Positions 54,740 through 63,703 of a stretch of 64,000 bases of DNA are shown piece by piece; position 1 is the first letter of the stretch, and each line of letters starts with the position of its first letter. The notes beneath the pieces were generated by a model. The model was not told the origin of the DNA and made no database searches. It saw only the letters and a program-made list of their open reading frames with translations. The position numbers were made by a program, and so were the translations under genes. Origin of the DNA: JAPLDB01 sp038230515. GTDB taxonomy: Bacteria; Bacteroidota; Bacteroidia; AKYH767-A; 2013-40CM-41-45. The stretch covers positions 26,725 through 90,724 of the forward strand of contig JBBRND010000019.1 in NCBI GenBank assembly GCA_038230515.1, given 5' to 3'.

Positions 54740-55714
54740 ATGAACAGAGGTCCCATATCTCAATTCATGGAGAAGCATTATCTCCATTTCAATGCAGCGG
54801 CCATGATGGATGCTGCAAAGGCATACGAAACCCACATAACAGAAGGCGGCAAGATGATGATCACACTTGCAGGAGCTATGAGCACAGCAGAACTCGGCAT
54901 CTCACTTGCGGAAATGATTCGCCAGGATAAGGTACAGATTATTTCCTGCACAGGTGCAAACCTTGAAGAGGACTTGATGAATCTTGTTGCACACTCACAC
55001 TACAAACGTGTACCGAATTACCGCGATCTCACTCCTCAAATGGAATGGGAACTTTTGGAAAATCATTTCAACCGGGTAACCGATACTTGTATTCCTGAGG
55101 AGGAAGCATTCCGCAGATTACAAAAATATATTCATGGGGTTTGGAAAGCAGCAGAGCAAAAAGGTGAGCGCTATTTTCCTCACGAGTACATGTACAAGAT
55201 ATTGCTGAGCGGAGAATTGAAACAGTATTATGAAATTGATCCTAAGAATTCATGGATGCTTGCGGCAGCAGAAAAAAATCTTCCCATCATCACTCCCGGC
55301 TGGGAAGACAGCACTATGGGAAACATTTTTGCTTCCTATGTAATCAAAAATGAATTGAAGGCATCCACGATGAAAAGCGGAATTGAATACATGGTATGGC
55401 TTGCTGATTGGTACCGGAAAAATTCTTCCGGCAAAGGAGTTGGCTTCTTTCAGGTTGGCGGAGGTATTGCGGGTGACTTTCCTATTTGTGTAGTACCAAT
55501 GATGTATCAGGACCTCGAATGGCATGACGTTCCGTTCTGGAGTTACTTCTGCCAGATAAGCGATTCAACAACAAGTTACGGTTCATACAGCGGTGCCGTG
55601 CCGAACGAAAAGATTACCTGGGGAAAGCTTGGCATTGATACACCAAAGTTTATTGTAGAAAGCGATGCAAGCATTGTTGCTCCCTTGATGTTTGGATGGT
55701 TGCTTGGTTGGTAG
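54740..55714 (+). CDS. Deoxyhypusine synthase-family protein
   Basis: A 324-residue NAD-dependent, spermidine-using enzyme of the DHS family. Conserved segments include TLAGAMSTAELGISLAEMIR, ISCTGANLEEDLMNL, GFFQVGGGIAGDFPICVVP, TTSYGSYSGAVPNEKITWGK, the last containing the lysine that forms the imine intermediate in eukaryotic DHS. Bacteria lack eIF5A, and some bacterial homologues make homospermidine instead of modifying a protein, which is a reasonable guess here. No polyamine gene lies next to it. Confidence 0.88.
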   Translation: MNRGPISQFMEKHYLHFNAAAMMDAAKAYETHITEGGKMMITLAGAMSTAELGISLAEMIRQDKVQIISCTGANLEEDLMNLVAHSHYKRVPNYRDLTPQMEWELLENHFNRVTDTCIPEEEAFRRLQKYIHGVWKAAEQKGERYFPHEYMYKILLSGELKQYYEIDPKNSWMLAAAEKNLPIITPGWEDSTMGNIFASYVIKNELKASTMKSGIEYMVWLADWYRKNSSGKGVGFFQVGGGIAGDFPICVVPMMYQDLEWHDVPFWSYFCQISDSTTSYGSYSGAVPNEKITWGKLGIDTPKFIVESDASIVAPLMFGWLLGW

Positions 55715-55784
55715 TCCGTCCGCCTACCCTTCCCAAACGAAGGTAGAAAAAAAATGCATTGCGATAACATGAAAAATAAATCAA

Positions 55785-55792
55785 TACTTTCG
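55785..55792 (+). promoter_or_regulatory. -7 box of tRNA-Leu
   Basis: TACTTTCG followed by CAACCC, nearly identical to TACTTTTGCAACCC in front of tRNA-Glu. It lies 33 bases before the tRNA. Confidence 0.6.
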
Positions 55793-55825
55793 CAACCCGT
55801 TCTTTAAAAATAATTGATTGAATAT

Positions 55826-55909
55826 GCCCGGATGGCGGAATTGGTAGACGCGCTGGTCTCAAACACCAGTGCCTTCACTGGCATGCCGGTTCGACTCCGG
55901 CTCCGGGTA
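55826..55909 (+). tRNA. tRNA-Leu (CAA)
   Basis: Acceptor GCCCGGA pairs with TCCGGGT. The anticodon stem is CTGGT/ACCAG with loop CTCAAAC, anticodon CAA. A class II variable arm (TGCCTTCACTGGCA) is present, as expected for leucine tRNAs. T stem GCCGG/CCGGC, discriminator A. Confidence 0.95.
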
Positions 55910-55934
55910 CAAATGGGACTTCATCCCATGAATT

Positions 55935-56660
55935 TTGAAAAAGCAGATTCCGAATTTTCTTACGTGCTGCAATCTTTTATGCGGCTGCGTTGCTACCGTT
56001 TTTGTTTTTCGCAATCATCTTGAATGGGCGGCTTACATGGTTTTTGCTGCTGCGCTTTTTGATTTGTTTGATGGCATGGCAGCACGAATGCTGAATGTAT
56101 CTTCTCCAATCGGTAAAGAACTGGATTCACTTGCTGACATGATCAGCTTCGGATTTGTGCCGGCAGCCATTATGTTCAAGCTTTTACAGACGAGTAATAT
56201 GGAACTGTTTTTCGGAAATGAAATGATCGTCCGTGTTATTCAATTTTTTCCTTTCATCATAGCCGTCTTCTCTGCATTGCGTCTTGCAAAATTTAACATT
56301 GACACAAGACAAAGTGATTCATTCATCGGTTTGCCGACTCCTGCAAATACATTGCTCATCGTTTCCTTACCGCTCATTCTTGCAAATGATGAATTCGGTT
56401 TAAGGAATATTATTCTGCATCCATATTTTATCCTTGCTGTTTGTGCGCTTCAATCTTTTCTACTCGTGTCGGAACTGGAGTTAATTGCACTCAAGTTTAA
56501 AAATTTTTCATGGAAAGAAAACAGTTACCAGTTCCTGCTCATCATCTCATCGGCTATTCTTCTGCTCATTTTTAAATTTACTGCGTTGCCTCTGATTATT
56601 TTCTTGTATGTACTTTTGTCGCTCGTTAAAAATTCTCTGAAGAAAACAAAACTATCATGA
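55935..56660 (+). CDS. pssA: CDP-diacylglycerol--serine O-phosphatidyltransferase
   Basis: A 241-residue inner-membrane enzyme joining serine to CDP-diacylglycerol to give phosphatidylserine, the precursor of phosphatidylethanolamine. The CDP-alcohol phosphotransferase signature DGMAARMLNVSSPIGKELD, continuing SLAD, is complete (DG-x2-AR-x8-G-x3-D-x3-D). The start is TTG 55935, giving MKKQIPNFLTCCNLLCGC, the normal N-terminus of the family. It lies 25 bases after tRNA-Leu and may be read from the same promoter. Its stop overlaps the purS start. Confidence 0.93.
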   Translation: MKKQIPNFLTCCNLLCGCVATVFVFRNHLEWAAYMVFAAALFDLFDGMAARMLNVSSPIGKELDSLADMISFGFVPAAIMFKLLQTSNMELFFGNEMIVRVIQFFPFIIAVFSALRLAKFNIDTRQSDSFIGLPTPANTLLIVSLPLILANDEFGLRNIILHPYFILAVCALQSFLLVSELELIALKFKNFSWKENSYQFLLIISSAILLLIFKFTALPLIIFLYVLLSLVKNSLKKTKLS

Positions 56661-56908
56661 AATATACTGCCGAAATTGATGTAATGCCTCTCAAAGCCCT
56701 TCTCGATCCACAAGGCAAAGCAATAAGTATGGGATTAAAGAACATGGGACTTAGTCAGATTGAAAATGTAAGAATGGGAAAACACATTACCCTTGAAGTA
56801 GAAGCTGACACACAGGATGCAGCCAAAGAAAAAGTGGATACCGCCTGCAAAAAACTTTTGTGCAACCCTATTATTGAGGGGTACGTGTTTGATGTGAAAG
56901 AAAGTTAA
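56657..56908 (+). CDS. purS: Phosphoribosylformylglycinamidine synthase subunit PurS
   Basis: An 83-residue protein of the PurS family, which bridges PurL and PurQ in the third-to-fourth step of purine synthesis. MPLKALLDPQGKAISMGLKN followed by MGLSQIENVRMGKHITLEVE is diagnostic. ATG 56657 overlaps the pssA stop (ATGA), so translation is coupled to a lipid gene. PurL and PurQ are not in the window. Confidence 0.92.
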   Translation: MKYTAEIDVMPLKALLDPQGKAISMGLKNMGLSQIENVRMGKHITLEVEADTQDAAKEKVDTACKKLLCNPIIEGYVFDVKES

Positions 56909-56995
56909 CTAAGTTAATTGGTTAATTGAGTTTACTAAAAGAAAAAGGCGGATGCTTTTCCAAATCAACTTAGTCAACATAATTGACTCAATCAA

Positions 56996-57721
56996 CTATC
57001 TTCTCAGTTCAAAATTCTGTCCGAGGTAAACTCTGCGTACTGTTTCATCAGCGGCAAGTTCTTCTGCAGTTCCTGCTTTTAAAATTCTTCCTTCAAAAAG
57101 TAAATAGGCGCGATCAACGATCGTGAGAGTTTCGTGCACGTTATGATCAGTGATTAATACACCGATGTTACGGTCTTTAAGATGAGTCACGATGTTTTGA
57201 ATATCTTCTACAGCAATCGGGTCCACACCGGCAAAGGGTTCATCAAGTAAAATAAATTTCGGATCAACGGCAAGTGCGCGCGCTATTTCTGTTCTGCGCC
57301 TTTCTCCGCCTGATAAAAGATCGCCACGATTTTTTCGAACACGATTCAATCCGAATTCTTCAAGAAGCGATTCCATTTTTTTCTTTCGATCGTTTGCATT
57401 CAACTTTGTCATTTCGAGAACGGCAAGGATATTATCCTCAACTGTGAGCTTTCGAAACACAGATGCTTCCTGCGCGAGATACCCGATGCCAAGCTGTGCG
57501 CGTTTGTACATTGGAAGCTTGGTGATGTCTTCTTTATCAAGAAAAATGGTTCCCTCATTCGGTTTTATCAAACCAACCGTCATGTAAAAAGAAGTGGTTT
57601 TGCCGGCACCATTCGGTCCGAGCAAACCTACAATTTCTCCCTGATGCACTTCAATGGAAACACGATCCACCACGGTGCGCTTTTTATATTTCTTGACGAG
57701 ATTATTTGTTCTTAAAATCAT
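56996..57721 (-). CDS. lptB: LPS export ABC transporter ATP-binding protein
   Basis: A 241-residue ATPase that powers extraction of lipopolysaccharide from the inner membrane with LptF/G. Walker A GPNGAGKTTSF lies near residue 35, the Q-loop in YLAQEASVFRKLTVEDN, the ABC signature LLSGGERRRTEIARAL, Walker B FILLDEPFAGVDP and the switch histidine in ITDHNVHETL. The EASVFRKLTVEDN segment is typical of LptB. It is convergent with purS and 41 bases from the DUF5686 gene. Confidence 0.95.
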   Translation of the reverse strand: MILRTNNLVKKYKKRTVVDRVSIEVHQGEIVGLLGPNGAGKTTSFYMTVGLIKPNEGTIFLDKEDITKLPMYKRAQLGIGYLAQEASVFRKLTVEDNILAVLEMTKLNANDRKKKMESLLEEFGLNRVRKNRGDLLSGGERRRTEIARALAVDPKFILLDEPFAGVDPIAVEDIQNIVTHLKDRNIGVLITDHNVHETLTIVDRAYLLFEGRILKAGTAEELAADETVRRVYLGQNFELRR

Positions 57722-57762
57722 GAGTTAAGTTTCACGCGAACCGCTGCAAGGTAACGGTATTC

Positions 57763-60279
57763 TCAGAAATTTACGTTCACGCTAATGCGGATAAGATCAG
57801 AAACTTTTTCTTTGCGAACAATATGGGTGAATCGCTTGATAAGATCAATGCGTCCGAATTTGAGAATGTTTTCAATTCCAACTCCTCCTTCCACATAAGG
57901 AGTTTCCAGAGAATTAAAGGCGGTGGGATTAACCATTATATCCCGATTCTCTTTGGAAACTCTTCCGACTAAAACTTTTGCCTGCGCCACTTCGCGCCAT
58001 TTTAATTTTCGCAAAAGCGGAAAACGATCCAGGAAGATTCCTCCGAAGTGATGAACAACAGATGCAGAGGCAAATTGATCGCTCACAAATTCAAAATAAT
58101 TCATCTGGTTAAACAATTCGCGGCTGTAGGTGTAGGTTTCATTCCCTTTATGCACCTCGAGAAGCGGATAAGGAATATGCCCCCATATTTTTCCCGCCTC
58201 CAGTTCATAAGATGTGAATCCGAAGTTTCCCCAGTAAAGACGATCCTGAATATTAAGGCGAAGCTTGTGATAAACAAGGTTGCTGCCAAGCACATTTTTC
58301 AATCCTGTTGTGTACACGAGTTCGGTGATGGGATAATGGCTACCAAAGGAAATGCGCGTTGACTTTCTGCCCACTGCACCCTTTCTTCCGGTTTCAACAA
58401 AACTTTCTTTGTAAGCATACCTGAGTGCAATTGAAATTTCTGAAGTGGAAATTGTATCTTTTATTGCAAGATGTGCTGCATCGGTGTAGTAGCTGAAGTC
58501 AAGAGAGCCGAGTGGTTTTATTTCGCGGTGAAAAAATGCTGCGTTCACGGTAAGCCCTTTCAGCAAATCGCTTTCCACGAAAAATTTTTCCTGTTCAATT
58601 GCATCGAAACGTGTGCCTTTGAAACGGCTGAGAACGGTAACCAATAAATTGTCTGATTCGAAAGAGCTGATTTCTTTTCCGAGTTGCTCCACATCTTTTT
58701 TGTAAGACGCTCCGAAGGAAGTGGCTCTCTTATCATCAAAGAAATATTCAAAACCCCCACTATATTTGAATGTGCTATCTAAAAATCCATACGCAACGTA
58801 TCCTTTATACTGAATGGCTTTGCTGAATTTTGTATTGGTTCGCCCGCCCAGCTTCACCCGGCTTCCTTCCAGCGAATTGTAATTGTAGAGCGAAAACAAC
58901 TGACCGATGTCAATCGGTCCTGCTACGTAATAGCCGTTGGAAAGAAAAGTAATTACATCAACGTAGGTTTTAAACACCGGAATTGTTTTGAGCGTGTCCA
59001 CCATGGCGTAAATTTTCTTTTCGGTTAAGGAAAGCGAATCGTGGCGCGCATGCTGCCAGAACGCTTCATCTTTTTTGCTTGCCCCCTCCAGCACGGTTAC
59101 GGCTTCGCCATCTTTAAAAAAATCAGGCGGCTTTGGCTTATCAAGAATAAAATCTTTGTAGGTGTTTGTTTTGCGCGCAATGAAACCCATCGTTTCTATA
59201 TTCTTTTGTTCAGTAGGCGCAATGTTCATTACAAGAATTTCCTTGCTGAGCATCCATTGCCTGCGATCTACAAAATCATACTCATCAACCAGGGCGAGGT
59301 CTTCAATGAAATTGATGTTGGCATCATCAGCAATGCGCATGGATATTTTTTTTACTGCAAACGTGGTGTCGTGTATCCACATCTCTCCGGTGAAGGTGAG
59401 TTCTTGTTTTCTGCGCGGCTTGAATTTTAGCTTGTAGCACCAAGTGTTTCCAATGTAGGCACTGTCGAGCAAATAGTATTTGTAATAAATAGCGCCCACA
59501 TCACTCAGCGGACTTACAAATCCTTTCGAGAAAAGATAAACGTAATTATTGTACACGTTTATGTGCTGATAGAAATCTCCGAGGTATTGACTGATGGTGT
59601 TGTTTTCAATTCCGGAAATCTTCGCTGCCTTCACTACTTCTTTGTTGTTCTTCGGATCTTTTGTAAAATAAATATCGCTCAACGTTTCTGAAAGAAACAC
59701 GGGCAGAAACGGTTTCTTATTTGTAGCGGTGCTGTCCACATTATCAAAAATAAAACGGAAGGGTTTGAACAGCCGTTTCTTTTTAAATTTTTCTGTGATG
59801 TTGTTAATGTCGAATTCAATTTTGTTGTACGATTCATATTGATATGCACTCACCGATGTGCGGTCGTTCTTATCTTTATTCTCCCGCACCTGGCGCATAA
59901 TAATGTCTGCCGGATTTTCTCCTGCCTTCACGCTCACCTCGGGCAGATCGAATTTGTTTACGCGCATGGCGAAGTTGATGGTTTGTACTTTGCCATACTG
60001 CACAGCAAGCGTAACGGGAATGTATCCCACAAAAGTGGCGCTGATGCTGTCCACTTTTTGCTGGGCGATTATCTGGTAGTTGCCGTTCATGTCGCTGTTG
60101 GTGCCGGTGGTGCTACCTTTGAACACGATGCTTGCAAAAGGAATTACTTCATTGGTGAGCGGATCGTAAACCCTGCCCGATACTTTTGTTTCCTGCGCAG
60201 TGGCAGCAAAAAAACTGAACAGAAAAAAGAACAGCAGCAGAACTTTCGCTTTGCGAAGAGCAGTAAAACTAAAAAACAT
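57763..60279 (-). CDS. DUF5686 / carboxypeptidase-like regulatory domain outer-membrane protein
   Basis: An 838-residue exported protein. ATG 60279 gives a normal signal (KVLLLFFFLFSFFAATAQ); the frame is open to 60369 but adds no signal-like sequence. Residues 30-115 are a carboxypeptidase-regulatory-like beta-sandwich (VSGRVYDPLTNEVIPFASIV), as seen in TonB-dependent receptors. The remainder is the DUF5686 region, ending in many aromatic amphipathic strands, consistent with an outer-membrane barrel closing at ISVNVNF. The role is unknown. It is read just before lptB in the same direction. Confidence 0.85.
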   Translation of the reverse strand: MFFSFTALRKAKVLLLFFFLFSFFAATAQETKVSGRVYDPLTNEVIPFASIVFKGSTTGTNSDMNGNYQIIAQQKVDSISATFVGYIPVTLAVQYGKVQTINFAMRVNKFDLPEVSVKAGENPADIIMRQVRENKDKNDRTSVSAYQYESYNKIEFDINNITEKFKKKRLFKPFRFIFDNVDSTATNKKPFLPVFLSETLSDIYFTKDPKNNKEVVKAAKISGIENNTISQYLGDFYQHINVYNNYVYLFSKGFVSPLSDVGAIYYKYYLLDSAYIGNTWCYKLKFKPRRKQELTFTGEMWIHDTTFAVKKISMRIADDANINFIEDLALVDEYDFVDRRQWMLSKEILVMNIAPTEQKNIETMGFIARKTNTYKDFILDKPKPPDFFKDGEAVTVLEGASKKDEAFWQHARHDSLSLTEKKIYAMVDTLKTIPVFKTYVDVITFLSNGYYVAGPIDIGQLFSLYNYNSLEGSRVKLGGRTNTKFSKAIQYKGYVAYGFLDSTFKYSGGFEYFFDDKRATSFGASYKKDVEQLGKEISSFESDNLLVTVLSRFKGTRFDAIEQEKFFVESDLLKGLTVNAAFFHREIKPLGSLDFSYYTDAAHLAIKDTISTSEISIALRYAYKESFVETGRKGAVGRKSTRISFGSHYPITELVYTTGLKNVLGSNLVYHKLRLNIQDRLYWGNFGFTSYELEAGKIWGHIPYPLLEVHKGNETYTYSRELFNQMNYFEFVSDQFASASVVHHFGGIFLDRFPLLRKLKWREVAQAKVLVGRVSKENRDIMVNPTAFNSLETPYVEGGVGIENILKFGRIDLIKRFTHIVRKEKVSDLIRISVNVNF

Positions 60280-60583
60280 ACGGGCTTGAAGAAGCGGTGC
60301 GATAATGACTGCAAAGAAAATAAAAAAAGAGGGGCGCAGCGGTGTGGGAGTTGATATTTCTGAAAACAAAAAGAGAAGTTGGCAACTCCTTTTGAGCCGT
60401 TCGCCAAATAAGTGAAAATAAATATTGCGAATGTGAAAAAGAGTAGTACTATTACATACTCAACCACCAAAACCTCTTGGGATAACTTTACACCCATATC
60501 TTTTTACCTCCCGCTCTCTCCACAAAAGTCTGCCGCTACTCTTTTGTGTTTTTCTCTCTCAGTTTTCTTTTGCACAAAACCTT

Positions 60584-61498
60584 GTGCCGAATCCGAGTTT
60601 TGAAATTTACGATACTTGCCCTACTAACGCTGGGCAAATTTATAGAGCCGCAGGATGGAGTAATTACGGTTATGATGTTGATTATTGTAATCCGTGTGCA
60701 AGCCCAACTACATGGGGTGTACCACAAAATGTTGAAGGGTATCAAGTAGCAGAAGACGGCAATGCTTATTGTGACATACAAGTATACCAAGCAGGTATCA
60801 TTCCAAATGGAAGCGAGTTTTTAGGCAGACAACTTTCGCAACCACTTGTAATAGGACAACGATATTATTGTTCATTTTATGTTTCATTTGTAGACAGTGG
60901 TCAGTATGTTTCAGTTAATAAAATTGGGTTGAAGTTTTCAACTGTGCCTTTCGGATGCGCCTTTTGTTACGTTGCATATACCAACCTTCCGCCTGTTACG
61001 AATAGTGCAGCTATTTATACTAACAATATTATTACAGACCATATTAATTGGACACAAATATCAGGTTTGTTTGTTGCAGATTCTGCTTACGATTATGTGA
61101 TGCTTGGTAATTTTTTTGATGCAGCACATACTGATACAACAAATCCATATAATAGTAGTGCTTCCGATTATTACTTCGACAATGTTTATGTAGGAATAGA
61201 TTCTACAATCTCCGAAGGTTTAGAAAGTACAAATACGAGTTCAGACAAGATTAATATTTATCCGAACCCTGCGAATGAATCTTTAACGATAAGTTCGCCA
61301 ATGGAAATAATTGAAAATGTTGAACTCTTTTCTATTGATGGTAAATTAATATATTCAGAATCTTTAGGAAGGACAAATATTTTTAGTATGTCAGTTGTAA
61401 ACTTCAATCAAGGAATTTATTTTATTAAAATTTTATCAACTAATAATTACACAGTAAAAAAAGTTCAAATATTTCAGTGCTGTCGGGTCTTCGAGTGA
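60584..61498 (+). CDS. Secreted T9SS protein with missing start codon and altered end
   Basis: A Bacteroidota surface protein opening VPNPSFEIYDTCPTNAGQIY, with a jelly-roll-like domain of about 200 residues and a C-terminal T9SS type A domain (IYPNPANESLTIS ... QGIYFIKILSTNN). GTG 60584 is only the first in-frame start-like codon: the same frame is open back to about 60482 and encodes a signal peptide (LPLLFCVFLSQFSFAQNL) without ATG, so the start is CTG/ATA or a frameshift lies upstream. The last residues (QCCRVFE) are encoded by a palindromic repeat. Confidence 0.7.
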   Translation: MPNPSFEIYDTCPTNAGQIYRAAGWSNYGYDVDYCNPCASPTTWGVPQNVEGYQVAEDGNAYCDIQVYQAGIIPNGSEFLGRQLSQPLVIGQRYYCSFYVSFVDSGQYVSVNKIGLKFSTVPFGCAFCYVAYTNLPPVTNSAAIYTNNIITDHINWTQISGLFVADSAYDYVMLGNFFDAAHTDTTNPYNSSASDYYFDNVYVGIDSTISEGLESTNTSSDKINIYPNPANESLTISSPMEIIENVELFSIDGKLIYSESLGRTNIFSMSVVNFNQGIYFIKILSTNNYTVKKVQIFQCCRVFE

Positions 61499-61524
61499 TG
61501 GCTTAAGCGCGGAGAGACCTGACA
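61481..61524. repeat. Dispersed palindrome covering a gene end
   Basis: TGTCGGGTCT, 24-nt loop, AGACCTGACA: a 10-bp stem with one G-T pair, of the same CCTGACA family. The stop codon of the preceding gene lies in the loop. More fragments (AACCTGAAGTGGCAGGTGAG, ACACCTGCCGG) follow to about 61590; the rest of the gap to 61786 shows nothing. Confidence 0.7.
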
Positions 61525-61786
61525 CTTGCATAACCTGAAGTGGCAGGTGAGCAGCGTACAAAGCCAACGCACAACACCTGCCGGCACGGTAATAAAGGGC
61601 AAGCAGAAAATCCTATTGCCTTTACCGAGCTAGCTAAATGACAGCTCTAATTTGATTTTGCAAAAGAACATAAAATATTATTCATTGATCTTTTTAACAT
61701 ACATTCTTCGGATAACTTCCATTTCTATCTTAAGGTAAAAAGTATAAATGTATGCATTAGGAAAAATCTTGGCAGATAGCCAAAAG

Positions 61787-63292
61787 CTATAATTTTAAAA
61801 ATGTTGTGGTGGCTACTCCTTCAGATGAGATAAATTTTAATAAAAATATTCCTGAACGAATATCTGGGAGGACAATGTTCTGACAGTTACTCCATCTCGG
61901 AAGCGAATAGCTTTTAATTTTTTTTCCTTCAACATTATAAATTGAAATTTCTCCGAAGTCTGTAATAGTTTTATAAGAACATGAAAGAAAATTGCTGTTA
62001 AGGGGATTCGGAAATATTCGAACAGATAATAAATTCACGTTGTCGGCTGTCATTGTTGGCAAACTATCGCAATTAGTTCCACCCTTAGCTCCTAAAAAAT
62101 AATTAGGGTAGTTGGGAATTGTTAAAGCATTATATGTTGGTAAATGAATGCAGTGTTGACACACATCACAATTTACTCCTAGGCTATCAGGATTATTTAT
62201 TACGTGCAGATAATCAGTGCCATTTCCGGTGTTAATATAGATTTTACCATCAGAAGCAAGCTGAGCCAAGTAAAAAGTTGTATAGAACGGAGGATTAGGA
62301 GATGCAAAAGAATCGTTGATTGCAACTACAAGTTGGGTCGAACTGATGTTGGCCGAAGTTAAATCATACTGATAGATATAAACAGTAGAACTTACATATA
62401 AAACCTGAGAGTTTGGGGAAAAGGCAACGCCTGCAGAAATTGCGCTATCATTAATTGTGACATGAGTGCAATTGGAAAAATCACCACTACAGCGATCAAA
62501 ATCCATTATGTCTAAATCATTGTCTGCATGATAAGATACGAATTTTTCTCCATCAGGTGAAAAAACAGTTTGACCTGCTCCATAGTAAGACATTATTTTA
62601 CCTATGTCTTGGATATACGGAGCACTGATGCCGTTGGGTGTAATTAGATATTTAAAGTATCGATTTGAATTATATTGATGACATACAATCCACCAATCTC
62701 GTCCATTAGCATGTTTACAAGAAGTAATCCCTCCCGCAACTAGGGTGTCAGTTAATATAATATTATTCTTACTCACTACGCCTCCTAATCCTCCGTTAAG
62801 TGAAATATCAACAATAGTATAGTATAAATAGTAACAAAGATAGCCGTTACCATCTATAGTCGAATGAAACAGATAATATCTGTTGGAATCAGAAGGGAAC
62901 GGAATTATCAAGTCCGCTTGTGCAATTCCAAGACCATGAGTTGCATAAGAATTTGTATAACTACTAGGATTAAGCCCAGTTCCGTTCGAAAGCGTATCAT
63001 TCAAGGCATTGGAAATATAAACACCATTGGTGTAGAACAAAATATTACCATTGTTATCCGAGATATCTGCATTTGTAGTGGAAAAATTCATTGGGCGAGG
63101 TGTGTAGTTAATGTTCGCTGAACCAGAAATAAAATTAATGGTGGTTCCACCATAGGGAACTCCTGCCCAACTATCATAACCCAATAACCAAAAATTATTT
63201 AACCCTTGACTTTCAGCTCTGACCAAAATAACAAAAGTAAAAAATACCAAGCAGATAATTTTCACCCTCCAAAAATAAGAATTTTCATGCAT
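61787..63292 (-). CDS. Secreted beta-propeller-like T9SS protein
   Basis: A 501-residue exported protein with signal peptide (KIICLVFFTFVILVRAESQG) followed by the Bacteroidota opening NNFWLLGYDSWAGVPYGG. Repeated strands such as AGQTVFSPDGEKFVSYHA and SAISAGVAFSPNSQVLYVSS fit propeller blades. The end (IFPNPLNSNFLSCS ... SGIFLLKFISSEG) is a T9SS type A sorting domain. No active site is visible; binding or structural role at the cell surface. Followed, in its direction, by the palindromic element at 61481. Confidence 0.82.
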   Translation of the reverse strand: MHENSYFWRVKIICLVFFTFVILVRAESQGLNNFWLLGYDSWAGVPYGGTTINFISGSANINYTPRPMNFSTTNADISDNNGNILFYTNGVYISNALNDTLSNGTGLNPSSYTNSYATHGLGIAQADLIIPFPSDSNRYYLFHSTIDGNGYLCYYLYYTIVDISLNGGLGGVVSKNNIILTDTLVAGGITSCKHANGRDWWIVCHQYNSNRYFKYLITPNGISAPYIQDIGKIMSYYGAGQTVFSPDGEKFVSYHADNDLDIMDFDRCSGDFSNCTHVTINDSAISAGVAFSPNSQVLYVSSTVYIYQYDLTSANISSTQLVVAINDSFASPNPPFYTTFYLAQLASDGKIYINTGNGTDYLHVINNPDSLGVNCDVCQHCIHLPTYNALTIPNYPNYFLGAKGGTNCDSLPTMTADNVNLLSVRIFPNPLNSNFLSCSYKTITDFGEISIYNVEGKKIKSYSLPRWSNCQNIVLPDIRSGIFLLKFISSEGVATTTFLKL

Positions 63293-63316
63293 CTCACAAA
63301 TTCTTTAAGCCCACTT

Positions 63317-63344
63317 CCTGACAGCTCGCGAAGCCGCTGTCAGG
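63317..63344. repeat. Dispersed palindrome, type A
   Basis: CCTGACAGC, a 10-nt loop TCGCGAAGCC, GCTGTCAGG: a 9-bp perfect stem with the same CGCGNAGC loop as the copies at 33703 and 35579. Confidence 0.82.
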
Positions 63345-63353
63345 TGTTAAGTG

Positions 63354-63376
63354 AATGAGATGTTGAAACAGAATTA
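63354..63376 (+). pseudogene. Eroded 3' end of a T9SS-type gene (copy 1)
   Basis: Seven codons reading NEMLKQN and a stop, matching KKMVKQN at the end of the copy finishing at 63679. Everything upstream is replaced by the type A palindrome. A near-identical terminator follows both copies. Confidence 0.5.
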
Positions 63377-63394
63377 AGAATTAACACACCCGGT

Positions 63395-63425
63395 AAAAGG
63401 GATGCCCAGCCGGCATCCCTTTTTT
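63395..63425 (+). terminator. Terminator (copy 1)
   Basis: GGGATGCC, 5-nt loop, GGCATCCC and T run. Nearly the same sequence recurs at 63704. Confidence 0.85.
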
Positions 63426-63433
63426 AGTTTTTT

Positions 63434-63679
63434 ATGGTACACCTGACAGGAAGCTACGCTAACCTGTCAGGAGGTGGGTTCATAACTGATGATGTAAATA
63501 AAGCGCAGATTATTTTTTATGATAACAGTGGAACGGTTTTAAAAACGGTTGACATAAATGATAAGGGTGCAGGACAAATAAATGTTTATGCGCCTGATCT
63601 TAGCAGTGGTGTTTACAGCTATTCGCTTATTGCAGATGGCAAATTGATCGAAACCAAAAAGATGGTGAAACAGAATTGA
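63434..63679 (+). pseudogene. C-terminal remnant of a T9SS-type surface protein (copy 2)
   Basis: An 81-codon open frame. From about 63475 it reads GGFITDDVNKAQIIFYDNSG, LKTVDINDKGAGQINVYAPD and YSYSLIADGKLIETKKMVKQ, the usual end of Bacteroidota tail-fibre-like secreted proteins. The first 13 codons (MVHLTGSYANLSG) come from the palindrome at 63442, so the original N-terminal body is gone. It cannot carry a signal peptide and is best called a gene fragment. Confidence 0.7.
63442..63471. repeat. Dispersed palindrome, type B
   Basis: CCTGACAGG, a 12-nt loop AAGCTACGCTAA, CCTGTCAGG: a perfect 9-bp stem. It is the most complete type B copy and defines the family (compare 33871 and 35634). Confidence 0.85.
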
Positions 63680-63703
63680 GTAAAGAGCAATGCTAGAAAA
63701 CTA

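Noticed and set aside
59839..60354. 171-codon plus-strand frame opposite the DUF5686 gene
   Set aside because: It is the antisense shadow of a clear gene and shows no domain or signal.
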